A stretch of DNA of 64,000 nucleotides from SIG701 sp045539595 (GCA_045539595.1 JAZQFQ010000038.1:1-64000), one strand, 5' to 3'. Shown: positions 15,892 through 24,315, counted from the first letter of the stretch. Made by a program: numbers and translations. The notes: generated by a model not told the origin, from the sequence alone.

Positions 15892-16720
15892 CTCACCCGA
15901 AACCGCGCAGGAATTCTTCGACCGATTCTTCGCCTACGATCTGCTCGACCGATATCCGAATCACAAAATCGCATTCGAAGTTCAGTATTCGCTTCGTCTC
16001 CTCTGGGAAGCGCAAAAAGTTTGCATTCAGGATTGGTTGTTCAGCGGAGATCGCGTGCGTGAAATTCTGTATAGTGATCTGACGCTTGAAATACTTCTCA
16101 ATGCGGTTGGCGCATACAAAATCTATTGCGAAACACCATGGGACTTGTCGATTATCATTCTCGCAATGCTTACGATCTGCAAGTACGATCCGGATCTTCT
16201 CGAACTGATTAAGATGAATGAACTTCGTCAGCAGAGCATGATCTGCTTTACCGGAAGCGGCTTCACCGATTATGCAAACGCGAAAAACAAAGCGGATTTC
16301 TTTTCGTATGCGAAAGGAGAATTCTTTCCTCTGCCCCAGCGCATCTTCAGTCTCGGTTTATCGTCGGGCGAAATTCTGGTGTATGCGTATCTGCTCTACC
16401 GCGAGGATCGGAAAACGTTCAAGTGCCATCCCAGCTACGCGACCATCGGAAAAGCGGTCGGCATGAGCAAGAACACGGTAAAAAAATATGTGGATGGGCT
16501 TGAAGAGAAGCGGCTGATCGAAACACGGTACACGACGGTGCAGACGAAGGACGGTCATGTGCACAACGGCACGCTGGAGTACACAATCCTGCCGCTGAAC
16601 ATCGCGGAGGAGTATTACGATGCCAAGCAGATGAAGCGGCTGGTGCAGGAACAGGCACGGGCGAATCTCTTTAAGAAGCTTGCGAAATTCGATAAGAAAC
16701 GGGAGAAGTCAAAAGGTTAA
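15872..16720 (+). CDS. Helix-turn-helix protein, replication-initiator type (HTH_36)
   Basis: A 282-residue protein. Its N-terminal half (1-150) is helical and similar in pattern to the preceding gene. The C-terminal half has a winged helix of the HTH_36/RepA-N-like kind: SLGLSSGEILVYAYLLYRED, then PSYATIGKAVGMSKNTVKKY and VDGLEEKRLIETR. Such domains occur in plasmid and element replication proteins. The start is ATG 15872 with GGAGG 9 bp upstream. A role in replication or gene control of element 2 is inferred. Confidence 0.65.
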   Translation: MDGSRIDSPETAQEFFDRFFAYDLLDRYPNHKIAFEVQYSLRLLWEAQKVCIQDWLFSGDRVREILYSDLTLEILLNAVGAYKIYCETPWDLSIIILAMLTICKYDPDLLELIKMNELRQQSMICFTGSGFTDYANAKNKADFFSYAKGEFFPLPQRIFSLGLSSGEILVYAYLLYREDRKTFKCHPSYATIGKAVGMSKNTVKKYVDGLEEKRLIETRYTTVQTKDGHVHNGTLEYTILPLNIAEEYYDAKQMKRLVQEQARANLFKKLAKFDKKREKSKG

Positions 16721-16938
16721 AAACTGCGCCGCATAGTCAAAGAAAAGCGTTTTTCGAGGATAGTTTGGGATGGAATGAGGCGGAACTTATTTTGAAGCGG
16801 GTTAAATGTCTGATAGCCATCAGCCTATTGACAGCACTCCGCAACAGCGGATTGCAGAGATAAACGGCGAAAATTGAAGATCTGGGGAGATGATTCCGCT
16901 ATGATACCTGATTGCTGTTTTGGGGCAAAGATTGCTCT
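16721..16938. other. Non-coding gap before the integrase promoter
   Basis: No gene. The first bases carry a motif (CTGCGCCGCATAGTCAAAG, 16724-16742) that recurs with one change at 21873 after another gene. CTGATAGCCATCAG near 16812 is a small hairpin. Nothing else is evident. Confidence 0.4.
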
Positions 16939-16967
16939 TTGATAGCCGCGCTTTAGGCAGGTATAAT
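16939..16967 (+). promoter_or_regulatory. Promoter for the tandem integrases
   Basis: TTGATA (16939-16944), a 17-bp spacer, TATAAT (16962-16967). It lies 86 bp before the first integrase start. The sequence TGTGGTATTGTGTTGTG just before the RBS recurs at 24833 in element 3. Confidence 0.7.
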
Positions 16968-17053
16968 TGCAACTTTTCTGATAACACCGCGATTATCGAT
17001 GGATATATTCTGCAAGGTGTGGTATTGTGTTGTGTCGAAAGGAGCGTGATTTT

Positions 17054-18238
17054 ATGCCAAAACGCAGAGCAAGCGGTGACGGCACACTGCGAAAACGCAG
17101 TGACGGTCGCTGGGAAGGCAGACTTGTAGTCGGCACGAAGAAAAACGGACTGCCACTGTACAAATGCTTCCTCAACAAATCGCAAAAGGAAGTGCTCGCG
17201 CGGATGGACGAGTACAAAGAAAGCCTCAAAGGCGCGGTGCTGTGCGAGGACTACCGCATTACCCTCGGCGAATGGCTGGACAAGTGGCTCGAGGAGCACA
17301 TGGCGTTCAGCATCCGCGAGAGCACGAAGCAGGGCTACCGCAAATATATTGAGTACATCAAGCCGCACCTCGGATACAAGCAAGTAGCGTCGATCACCAC
17401 CGCCGACGTGCAAAAGATGTACAACAAACTCGAAGAAAGCGGTTGTGTACGCAATCACCCGACCATGGGCCATCAACTCTCCGACAGCATGGTGCGAAGC
17501 ATCCACATGATGCTCCACGAAGCCATGGACTACGCCATGCACGAGCACATGATCCTCAAAAATCCCACGGAAGGCACAACGATCCCGAAAGCCGCGGAGA
17601 AGGAGATGCAGATTCTGAGCGAAGAGCAGATCGGGACCTTCATGGAAGCGATCAAAAAGGACAAAATCTGGCGCGACTTCTTCTATCTCGAACTGATGAC
17701 GGGACTGCGCGAGGGCGAGATCTGTGCGCTGAAATGGAGCGACTTCGATGCGGAGGCGGGCAAACTTGCCGTCTGCAGGACACTGCACAGCGACGGCACG
17801 ACGGGCGATACGAAGACCTACAGCGGCATGCGAAGCATCAAGCTTCCGGAAAGCGCCGCCGATATGCTGCGGGAGCGAAAGAAAACGGCGCTGTCCGAGT
17901 GGATCTTCCCGAACCCATTGAATACGGAGAATGCCGTCTCGGGAAATGCAGCATACAGCAGGCTGAAAAAACTTCTGAAAGAGTGCAATCTCCCGAGCAT
18001 TCGATTCCATGATCTGCGCCACACCTTCGCAACACAGGCGATCGCGGGCGGCATTGATCCGAAAAGGCTGTCGCATCTGCTCGGGCACACTAAGGCAAGC
18101 TTCTCCCTCGACCGATACACCCACGTCACAACCGAGATGCAGGCAGGCGCGGCGGCGACGATGGGAAGCTTCCTCGATAAGATCATCGGCAAGGAGGTGG
18201 ACGGATGGGCAGAAGAAAAAACGGCACGGGAGGCGTAA
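17054..18238 (+). CDS. int: Tyrosine integrase, first of a tandem pair
   Basis: A 394-residue tyrosine recombinase. The N-terminal arm-binding domain has SGDGTLRKRSDGRWEGRLVV. A core-binding domain spans about 60-170 and the catalytic part has LMTGLREGEICALKW (Arg near 212), HDLRH at 319-323, LGHTKAS and Tyr 355 in DRYTH. All catalytic residues are present. I chose ATG 17054 with AAAGGAG 9 bp upstream, since residues before it do not match the family. The second integrase begins inside this gene, 34 bp before its stop. Confidence 0.92.
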   Translation: MPKRRASGDGTLRKRSDGRWEGRLVVGTKKNGLPLYKCFLNKSQKEVLARMDEYKESLKGAVLCEDYRITLGEWLDKWLEEHMAFSIRESTKQGYRKYIEYIKPHLGYKQVASITTADVQKMYNKLEESGCVRNHPTMGHQLSDSMVRSIHMMLHEAMDYAMHEHMILKNPTEGTTIPKAAEKEMQILSEEQIGTFMEAIKKDKIWRDFFYLELMTGLREGEICALKWSDFDAEAGKLAVCRTLHSDGTTGDTKTYSGMRSIKLPESAADMLRERKKTALSEWIFPNPLNTENAVSGNAAYSRLKKLLKECNLPSIRFHDLRHTFATQAIAGGIDPKRLSHLLGHTKASFSLDRYTHVTTEMQAGAAATMGSFLDKIIGKEVDGWAEEKTAREA

Positions 18239-19608
18239 GCCACCGCAAGGACGGCCGCTGGGAAGGCAGAGTCGTCATCGGCTACGATGAAAAGGGATTG
18301 CCAAAGACGAAAAACGTGCTTGCCAAGACCAAGGGCGAATGTCTCAAAAAGCTGAAAGCGCTGAAGGAAAGCCTTACGGTTGAAGAAAAGCCGAAGTACG
18401 GCAAGAACATGACCTTCGGCGAGTGGATCGACTTCTGGTTCCGTGAATTCTGCTCCCCGCGGCTGAAGGATACCACGAAGCAGACCTACGGCTACCGCAT
18501 CTACCAGCAGATCATCCCGAACGTCGGACACATTCCGCTGGCGGAACTGAAAACCAACGATCTGCAGGCGTTCTACGCACATCTGAAAACGGACGGACGG
18601 CTGATCCGTCGGGAAACAAACGGGACTTCGCTGTCCGATGCGCACATCCGCGCCATCCACGCGCACTGCAACGCGGCGCTGAACAAAGCGATGGAGGAAG
18701 GACTGATCGTCAGCAATCCCGCCGGCGACTGCAAACTGCCGCCGAAACACCACGGTGAGGTGAAGGTGCTGACGCATGAGGAAATGCATCGGATGCTGGT
18801 TCAGGCGAAGGCAGAGGGACTGTTCGAGCTGTTCTTCCTCGACCTCTCCACGGGCCTGCGGCGAGGGGAATTGCTCGGTCTGCAGTGGGATGACGTGGGC
18901 TTCAGGAAAAAGAACCTCCACGTCAGGCGGCAGGTGAATCGGGTGGACGGTAAGCTTGCCGTCAACACACCGAAGACGAAACGCTCGGCGCGGCCGGTTC
19001 CGCTGTCGGATTTTACGCTGTATGTGCTGGCGGAATACAAAAAGTCGTCAAGCAGCAAGTGGATCTTCCCGTCGCCGGTGAATCCGGACAATCCGCGGGA
19101 ACCGTCCTCCGTCCGAAAGCGGCTGTCAATGATTCTCGAGCGCGCCGGATGCAAGCACGTCCGCTTCCACGATCTGCGCCACACCTTCGCGACGATGGCA
19201 CTGGAGAACGGCATCGACATCAAGACGCTCGCCGATATCCTCGGGCATACCACAGTCGCAACCACGATCAACACCTACACGCACATCACGGCGGAGATGC
19301 AGGCCGCGGCGGCGAAGAAAATCGATCATGCGATCGCCGGCGTGGAGGAGACAAAGGAAGAAAGTAAGGATTCCGACGACACACCGAGCGAAGAAGTACC
19401 TGCATTTGTGCCGGCGGAGGGCAAGTATCGCAAGCGCGGCACAGGCTATGTAAAGCAGCTGTCCGTGAACTGTTGGCAGGGGCGGTACACGCCGAGAGTG
19501 GATGGCAAGCGCGTGAGTTATAATGTGTACGGCAAGACGGAGGAAGAATGCGAGGCGAAGTTGGTGGAGAAGATCAAGGAAGTGAAGGCGGAGTTGGGGA
19601 GAGCGTGA
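18205..19608 (+). CDS. int: Tyrosine integrase, second of a tandem pair, with an extra C-terminal domain
   Basis: A 467-residue tyrosine recombinase, about 70-80 longer than usual. N-terminal arm-binding domain (KNGTGGVSHRKDGRWEGRVV), core-binding domain, then catalytic LSTGLRRGELLGLQW, HDLRH at 322-326 and Tyr 358 in NTYTH. After an acidic linker (380-404) comes a second copy of the arm-binding pattern: KRGTGYVKQLSVNCWQGRYT, then GKRVSYNVYGKTEEECEAKL, matching the spacing of the N-terminal domain. It overlaps the first integrase by 34 bp, so the two are co-translated and may act together. Confidence 0.92.
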   Translation: MGRRKNGTGGVSHRKDGRWEGRVVIGYDEKGLPKTKNVLAKTKGECLKKLKALKESLTVEEKPKYGKNMTFGEWIDFWFREFCSPRLKDTTKQTYGYRIYQQIIPNVGHIPLAELKTNDLQAFYAHLKTDGRLIRRETNGTSLSDAHIRAIHAHCNAALNKAMEEGLIVSNPAGDCKLPPKHHGEVKVLTHEEMHRMLVQAKAEGLFELFFLDLSTGLRRGELLGLQWDDVGFRKKNLHVRRQVNRVDGKLAVNTPKTKRSARPVPLSDFTLYVLAEYKKSSSSKWIFPSPVNPDNPREPSSVRKRLSMILERAGCKHVRFHDLRHTFATMALENGIDIKTLADILGHTTVATTINTYTHITAEMQAAAAKKIDHAIAGVEETKEESKDSDDTPSEEVPAFVPAEGKYRKRGTGYVKQLSVNCWQGRYTPRVDGKRVSYNVYGKTEEECEAKLVEKIKEVKAELGRA

Positions 19609-19802
19609 ACACTGTTGATGAGGAACAAACGGCTATCTCACAGAGAGCCAAACAATCTTTGTCAGAAAAATATATCGAATGCGAATATAATATGTTTCAA
19701 ACCGAAGAAACCAGCATTCAATCATAAAAGTGCTGGAATTGCTTGGTACTTATGTGGTATAATATATTTAGAACCATATACATGGAGGACTATATAAGGG
19801 CT

Positions 19803-20594
19803 ATGAAAGTAATACTTGAGCGAGATATGGAAATCGTCTTTGATATTGATAAGATAGTAAAAGCACTGTTTGCCGGTGTGCAACCGCTTGACATAACAAT
19901 GTCAGCAAAAGAACGCCTGATATATCATTCTTATATAAGAATAATGGATGAATTCGGATGGCCTGCATATAACGATAGTGATTTTGAATTTCATAAACAA
20001 ATTGTTGAATTATATGAAACTGGACAGTCCGAAAAAATAGACTCTGCGATTTATGACCATTACGTTACTGCATATCTCCAGCAATTACAAGAGTCTATGG
20101 AAGATACGCCCCTAATTAACAGCGATAGACTCACTGGCTTAAAAGAGGCATTTGCTCTATACAATCTCGGATTTTATCGCGGTTGTGTGGCTTTACTGAT
20201 AACGCAGATCGGTGGCATCGTAAAAGATATTGAACAGGAACTGTTAAAAAACAATATACATTTTGATCCCCATAATGAAAAACTGCTGGAGTCACAGTAT
20301 ATTGCTTCTAAGGGAAGCGAAAAAGGAAAGGTAATCATGACATTGCTTGCGATGGGAAAGTACAATGATGAAGAAGGAGAAAGCGAATATTCAATAGAGT
20401 ATTTTCGCTCAATTATTTTCAAAAATCACCTGAAAGGAGATGACTTATTTCATCATACTAATAGACATATGGTGGTTCATGGGGATCAACTTACCTTTGG
20501 TTCAAAAGAGCAGGCATTGAAGATGATTCTGTGCATTGAGATGCTATATGATGCAGCGGATGTTTTATATACAGAATTGATAGACTGTGCGTAA
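19803..20594 (+). CDS. HEPN-like protein, candidate abortive-infection effector
   Basis: A 263-residue protein, all-helical in its second half. HHTNRHMVVHGDQLTFG contains R-x4-H followed by Gly, as in HEPN ribonucleases, where the motif cleaves RNA. Before it lies AFALYNLGFYRGCVALLITQ, a helix with YRG typical of HEPN-like dimer cores. Start is uncertain: ATG 19803 (chosen) or ATG 19782; GGAGG at 19784-19788 fits neither well. An extended -10 TGGTATAAT lies at 19755-19763. It sits alone after the integrases, a usual cargo site. HEPN assignment rests on the motif only. Confidence 0.6.
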   Translation: MKVILERDMEIVFDIDKIVKALFAGVQPLDITMSAKERLIYHSYIRIMDEFGWPAYNDSDFEFHKQIVELYETGQSEKIDSAIYDHYVTAYLQQLQESMEDTPLINSDRLTGLKEAFALYNLGFYRGCVALLITQIGGIVKDIEQELLKNNIHFDPHNEKLLESQYIASKGSEKGKVIMTLLAMGKYNDEEGESEYSIEYFRSIIFKNHLKGDDLFHHTNRHMVVHGDQLTFGSKEQALKMILCIEMLYDAADVLYTELIDCA

Positions 20595-20647
20595 GTGAAA
20601 TTTGGCTCTATGGCACGCAAGCGCGAGAAAAGATGAATATGATGAGG

Positions 20648-20684
20648 AAGGGGGTGAACGAATCGTTCACCCCCTTGTAATTTT
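20648..20684. terminator. Terminator after the HEPN-like gene
   Basis: AAGGGGGTGAACG (20648-20660) and CGTTCACCCCCTT (20664-20676), loop AAT, then GTAATTTT. Confidence 0.85.
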
Positions 20685-20757
20685 GCCGTTATCGGCAAGA
20701 CTGCAAAACTATTATTCACATTATGCCGTGGATTGTTTGCCGATAATGTGCTAAAAT
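20683..20757 (+). promoter_or_regulatory. Promoter region with TTGCCG/CGGCAA repeats
   Basis: TTGCCGTTATCGGCAA (20683-20698) is a palindrome. TTTGCCGATAATGTGCTA recurs at 20737-20754, running into a -10-like TAAAAT (20752-20757). The segment TGCCGATAATGTGCTA is nearly the same in the spacer of the Fic promoter at 40590, so both promoters may answer to one regulator. The -35 (TGGATT) is poor, suggesting activation or weak basal use. Confidence 0.45.
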
Positions 20758-20803
20758 ATATTTACTGCATGAAAAACGATACACGAGGGGGCAATCGCTG
20801 AAA

Positions 20804-21856
20804 ATGAAGAAACGAAGAATTATAATCGCCGCCGCAGCAGTGCTCGTGCTTGCCGCTATAGTCGGCGCATGCGCGATCTACCTTGGAGACTATTATCGAG
20901 CCGATATCATGGCGATACAAACCTTTTTGCCGCAAGGAAGCGAATGGGAAGAACAGCCCGACGGTACCATCGTGTTTGAGCGTAATAATGCAGAAAAAGG
21001 CTTTATCTTCTATCCCGGCGGCAAGGTGGAGTACACCGCGTATATACCGCTGATGCAGGCGGTGTCCGAGCATGGCGTAACGTGTGTGCTTGTGGAGATG
21101 CCGTTCCATCTTGCGGTGCTTGATATGAACGCGGCGGACGGCATACAGAAGGAATTCCCTGAGATCGAGGATTGGTACATTGGCGGTCACTCGCTGGGCG
21201 GCTCCATGGCGGCATCCTATGTCGCGTCGCATACAGACGATTATGCGGGGCTGGTTCTGCTCGGCGCGTACTCGACGGCGGATCTGTCGGAATCCGATCT
21301 CGCGGTGCTGTCCGTATACGGAAGCGAGGATAAGGTTATGAACCGCGAAAAATATGAGAACAATAAATCCAATCTGCCGACCGATTTCACCGAGATGGTT
21401 ATCGACGGCGGATGTCACGCAAACTTCGGAATGTACGGAGCGCAGGACGGTGACGGAACGCCAAGTATCACAAATGAGGAGCAGATTGCACTGACCGCAG
21501 ATGCAATCGTGAAAATGATGATGAACGAAGAACAGACGAACACTTACCGCCAGATCAGCATGGAGAAAGCCGTTGCTATGATGGCACAGGAGACGGGATA
21601 TATCATCCTTGACGTACGCCGTCCCGATGAATATGTTGAGGGACACATCCCGAATGCGATCAATGTTCCAAACGAAACAATCGGCACAGATGAGATCTTT
21701 TCGTTGCCGGATAAGGATCAGCTTATTATGGTATACTGCCGCAGCGGTCGCCGCAGCAAAGAGGCATCCGAGAAGCTGGTGAAGCTTGGCTATACGAACA
21801 TCGTGGAGTTCGGCGGGATCCTCGATTGGACGGGGCAGGTTGTGACCGGCGAATAA
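20804..21856 (+). CDS. Alpha/beta hydrolase fused to a rhodanese domain
   Basis: A 350-residue exported or membrane-anchored protein. An N-terminal hydrophobic helix (RIIIAAAAVLVLAAIVGACAIYL minus its ends, about 5-25) is followed by an alpha/beta hydrolase (about 55-245) with nucleophile Ser in YIGGHSLGGSMA near 128, Asp in VYGSEDKV and His in DGGCHANFG. The C-terminal rhodanese domain (about 248-350) has IILDVRRPDEYVEGHIPNAI and active Cys in YCRSGRRS. Rhodaneses transfer sulfane sulfur; the hydrolase substrate is unknown. The fusion is unusual. RBS is weak (GGGGGCAATCGCTGAAA). Confidence 0.8.
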   Translation: MKKRRIIIAAAAVLVLAAIVGACAIYLGDYYRADIMAIQTFLPQGSEWEEQPDGTIVFERNNAEKGFIFYPGGKVEYTAYIPLMQAVSEHGVTCVLVEMPFHLAVLDMNAADGIQKEFPEIEDWYIGGHSLGGSMAASYVASHTDDYAGLVLLGAYSTADLSESDLAVLSVYGSEDKVMNREKYENNKSNLPTDFTEMVIDGGCHANFGMYGAQDGDGTPSITNEEQIALTADAIVKMMMNEEQTNTYRQISMEKAVAMMAQETGYIILDVRRPDEYVEGHIPNAINVPNETIGTDEIFSLPDKDQLIMVYCRSGRRSKEASEKLVKLGYTNIVEFGGILDWTGQVVTGE

Positions 21857-21910
21857 ATATCAAGGCGCAAAATCTGCGCCGCATAATCAAAGAAAAGGGG
21901 CAAACAAATC

Positions 21911-22945
21911 ATGCTTTCCTACACATACATATCCAAAGGAAAATTCGGCTTGTTGGAAAAGCCCAAACCCACCATACAGCACGAGCGTGACGCCATCGTT
22001 CGTGTCACTCTTGCCAGCATCTGCTCAAGTGACTTGCACATCAAGCACGGCAGCGTACCGAGAGCGGTGGAAGGCATCACGGTCGGGCATGAGATGGTCG
22101 GCATCGTGGAAGAAGTCGGCGCGGCGGTCACGTACGTGAAGCCCGGCGATCGTGTCACAGTAAACGTGGAAACCTTCTGCGGCGAGTGCTTCTTCTGCAA
22201 GAAGGGCTTCGTCAACAACTGCACCGATAAGAACGGCGGCTGGGCGCTCGGTTGCCGCATCGACGGCGGTCAGGCGGAGTACGTTCGTGTGCCGTTTGCG
22301 GATCAGGGGCTGAACAAGATTCCCGATACTGTGACCGACAGACAAGCTCTGCTTGTTGGTGATGTTCTCGCTACAGGATATTGGGCGGCGAAGATTTCGG
22401 AGATTACCGAGGACGATGCCGTTCTCATCATCGGAGCAGGCCCTACGGGAATCTGCACGCTCCTTTGCGTAATGTTGAAGAATCCCAAGCGTATTATCAT
22501 GTGCGAGAAGGACGAGAACCGCATCAAATTTGTGAATGAGCACTATCCCGATGTGCTGACGGTCACGCCCGAAGATTGCCTTGATTTCGTTCGAGAGAAC
22601 AGCAATCACGGCGGTGCAGACGTGGTGCTTGAGGTGGCAGGCGCGGAGAATACCTTCGAGCTTGCATGGCAGTGCGCACGTCCAAATGCGATTGTCACGG
22701 TGGTGGCACTTTACGACAAGGCGCAGACTCTGCCTCTGCCAGATATGTATGGCAAGAATCTGACCTTCAAGACCGGTGGCGTGGACGGCTGTGACTGCGA
22801 GGAAACTTTGCGGCTAATCGCCGAGGGAAAACTCGATACCGAGCCGCTGATTACGCATACCTATCCGCTCTCACAGATCGACGAGGCGTATGCGCTATTT
22901 GAAGAAAAGCGGGATGGAGCTATCAAGGTTGCGGTGGAGTGTTGA
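21911..22945 (+). CDS. Zinc-dependent alcohol dehydrogenase family protein
   Basis: A 344-residue medium-chain dehydrogenase using NAD(P). Catalytic zinc ligands are in ICSSDLHIKHG (Cys near 37) and VGHEMVG (His near 60). Structural zinc Cys residues follow in CGECFFCKKGFVNNC (C-x2-C-x2-C-x7-C). The Rossmann fold has LIIGAGPTGICTLL near residue 180. The closest types are threonine dehydrogenase-like and sorbitol dehydrogenase-like enzymes; substrate cannot be told. It follows the hydrolase-rhodanese gene by 54 bp, a gap that holds a GGCGCA/TGCGCC hairpin, and has AAAGGGG as RBS. Probably metabolic cargo of element 2. Confidence 0.85.
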   Translation: MLSYTYISKGKFGLLEKPKPTIQHERDAIVRVTLASICSSDLHIKHGSVPRAVEGITVGHEMVGIVEEVGAAVTYVKPGDRVTVNVETFCGECFFCKKGFVNNCTDKNGGWALGCRIDGGQAEYVRVPFADQGLNKIPDTVTDRQALLVGDVLATGYWAAKISEITEDDAVLIIGAGPTGICTLLCVMLKNPKRIIMCEKDENRIKFVNEHYPDVLTVTPEDCLDFVRENSNHGGADVVLEVAGAENTFELAWQCARPNAIVTVVALYDKAQTLPLPDMYGKNLTFKTGGVDGCDCEETLRLIAEGKLDTEPLITHTYPLSQIDEAYALFEEKRDGAIKVAVEC

Positions 22946-22986
22946 CAGAAAGTAATTGACAAATAAGAATTTGACGGGATAATGAT

Positions 22987-23138
22987 ATGAAATTGATTAA
23001 CATTCTGATTGTTGTTAAAGATATAGAAAAATCGAGGAAATTCTATCACGCTTGTTTGGTATAGACTTGGTGTTTGATAATGATGTCAAAATGATTTTTG
23101 CAGAAGGTCTTGTCCTTCGAGATGAGAAAATAGGGTGA
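22987..23138 (+). pseudogene. Broken VOC/glyoxalase-family gene
   Basis: The start reads MKLINILIVVKDIEKSRKFY, the typical first strand and helix of VOC-family proteins, then stops. Shifting frame near 23055 restores LFGIDLVFDNDVKMIFAEGL and VLRDEKI before another stop at 23136. Members are about 120 residues, so the gene has a frameshift and has lost its second half. It lies 41 bp after the dehydrogenase gene and may once have been part of that operon. Confidence 0.75.
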
Positions 23139-23195
23139 CTCGTAAAAGTGATCAGGATTATTACGTCTAATTGTTAAAAACGAGGAGGAATTAAA

Positions 23196-24170
23196 ATGAA
23201 ACCAGGAAAAGCATTTGAAATTTTTGTTAAGCGACTTCTGGTGCGTGTGGGCTTTTCAGAAGTAAGATCCGACGGATTATACGTATTTGATGCGGCTCCG
23301 GGTCAGATGATTCAAGGCCTTGGAGAGGCTCATAATGCGGATGTCCTTTTAGAGCCGCCTGTACAAACACCTTTTTGCTCATTATCAAGATTGTTGGTTG
23401 AATGTAAAGACTATAAATCGAGAGTTGGTCTTAACACGTTGCGAAGCATTTTAGGATTAAAGGAGGATATAAATCATTTTGACATTGTGGATTTGAACGA
23501 ACTGGTTCAACGCCGCAATACCAAAAGAACGGATATTGCCTATAAATACAATCGGTATTATTATCAAGTTGCAGTAGCAGCTTTGAATGGCTTTACTGTG
23601 CCGGCACAAAAGTTCGCAGCTACATATAGAATACCTCTTATCGAATTTGATAAAATGCCGTTTTGGGAAACATTTTTAGACGTGTTAGGACGGTGCGGAA
23701 TGCACATCGGTGTTTATGGAGTTTATAGAGGTCGATATGATGAAGTATTTGTAAGCGATGAGAAAATAGAGCAACAAATAAATGACATTGCGGATGAAAT
23801 TGGACGTTCAATGGCAATAGCAATAACCAATTCAGGACAGCTTTTATTCATGTACAAAGTCGAAGGCGATTGTGTGCGCTTTGCTGACCATTTCGTGCTA
23901 CATTGGGGAAATCCTAAGAATATTTGGCAGTTGAGTTCAGGAGATACTACCTATGTTTTTCAGTTGCCGGAAGATATCTTGAAGTCTTGGCTAAGTAAAT
24001 CTAATGATGAATTAGAAATGCGTCGAGATGCTATAAACTGTAAAGCAGCCTATTTCTCAAATATGTTAGTGTATTATACTAAAAATGGTTTGCCCACTAT
24101 AAAGATGATTTCAATTGATAGATATCAGTTGGATGAAGCAAGAAAAAGATTGAATATGATTGATGAGTAA
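23196..24170 (+). CDS. PD-(D/E)xK nuclease-like protein, candidate defence gene
   Basis: A 324-residue protein. The N-terminal 120 residues look like an Mrr/restriction-endonuclease fold: KPGKAFEIFVKRLLVRVGFS, then HNADVLLEPP with an Asp, and RLLVECKDYKSRVGLNTLRS giving the ECK half of the D...ExK motif. The C-terminal 160 residues match nothing I know and contain several aromatic beta strands. RBS GAGGAGG is 9 bp before the ATG. It is the last gene before att copy 2, a typical cargo position. DNA cleavage is inferred from the motif. Confidence 0.65.
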   Translation: MKPGKAFEIFVKRLLVRVGFSEVRSDGLYVFDAAPGQMIQGLGEAHNADVLLEPPVQTPFCSLSRLLVECKDYKSRVGLNTLRSILGLKEDINHFDIVDLNELVQRRNTKRTDIAYKYNRYYYQVAVAALNGFTVPAQKFAATYRIPLIEFDKMPFWETFLDVLGRCGMHIGVYGVYRGRYDEVFVSDEKIEQQINDIADEIGRSMAIAITNSGQLLFMYKVEGDCVRFADHFVLHWGNPKNIWQLSSGDTTYVFQLPEDILKSWLSKSNDELEMRRDAINCKAAYFSNMLVYYTKNGLPTIKMISIDRYQLDEARKRLNMIDE

Positions 24171-24228
24171 GAAAAAAGAAGAGTCTATTGGTAAAGTACA
24201 CTCCTCAATTGCATCAAAGATGAAATAG

Positions 24229-24262
24229 GCGGTAATCGCACTTCGTGATCACTGCCTTAAAA
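24229..24262. terminator. Hairpin after the nuclease-like gene
   Basis: AGGCGGT and ACTGCCT arms enclose ATCGCAC-TTC-GTGATC, with TAAAACA after. A weaker hairpin than the neighbours. Confidence 0.45.
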
Positions 24263-24282
24263 CAAATCCCGAATTTTCACCA

Positions 24283-24315
24283 TGTGGTCACCGACTATGG
24301 TCAAACCTGTGGTCA
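24283..24315 (+). repeat. TGTGGTCA repeats, candidate integrase arm sites (right end of element 2)
   Basis: TGTGGTCA at 24283-24290 and 24308-24315, with TATGGTCA at 24296-24303, spaced 13 and 12 bp, in the same orientation as the set at 5725-5761. Two ends sharing a repeat absent from element 3 support the element 2 boundaries. Confidence 0.65.

Noticed and set aside
16820..18124. 434-codon open frame antisense to the first integrase
   Set aside because: It arises from the codon bias of the integrase on the other strand; no recognisable motif and starts inside non-coding DNA.
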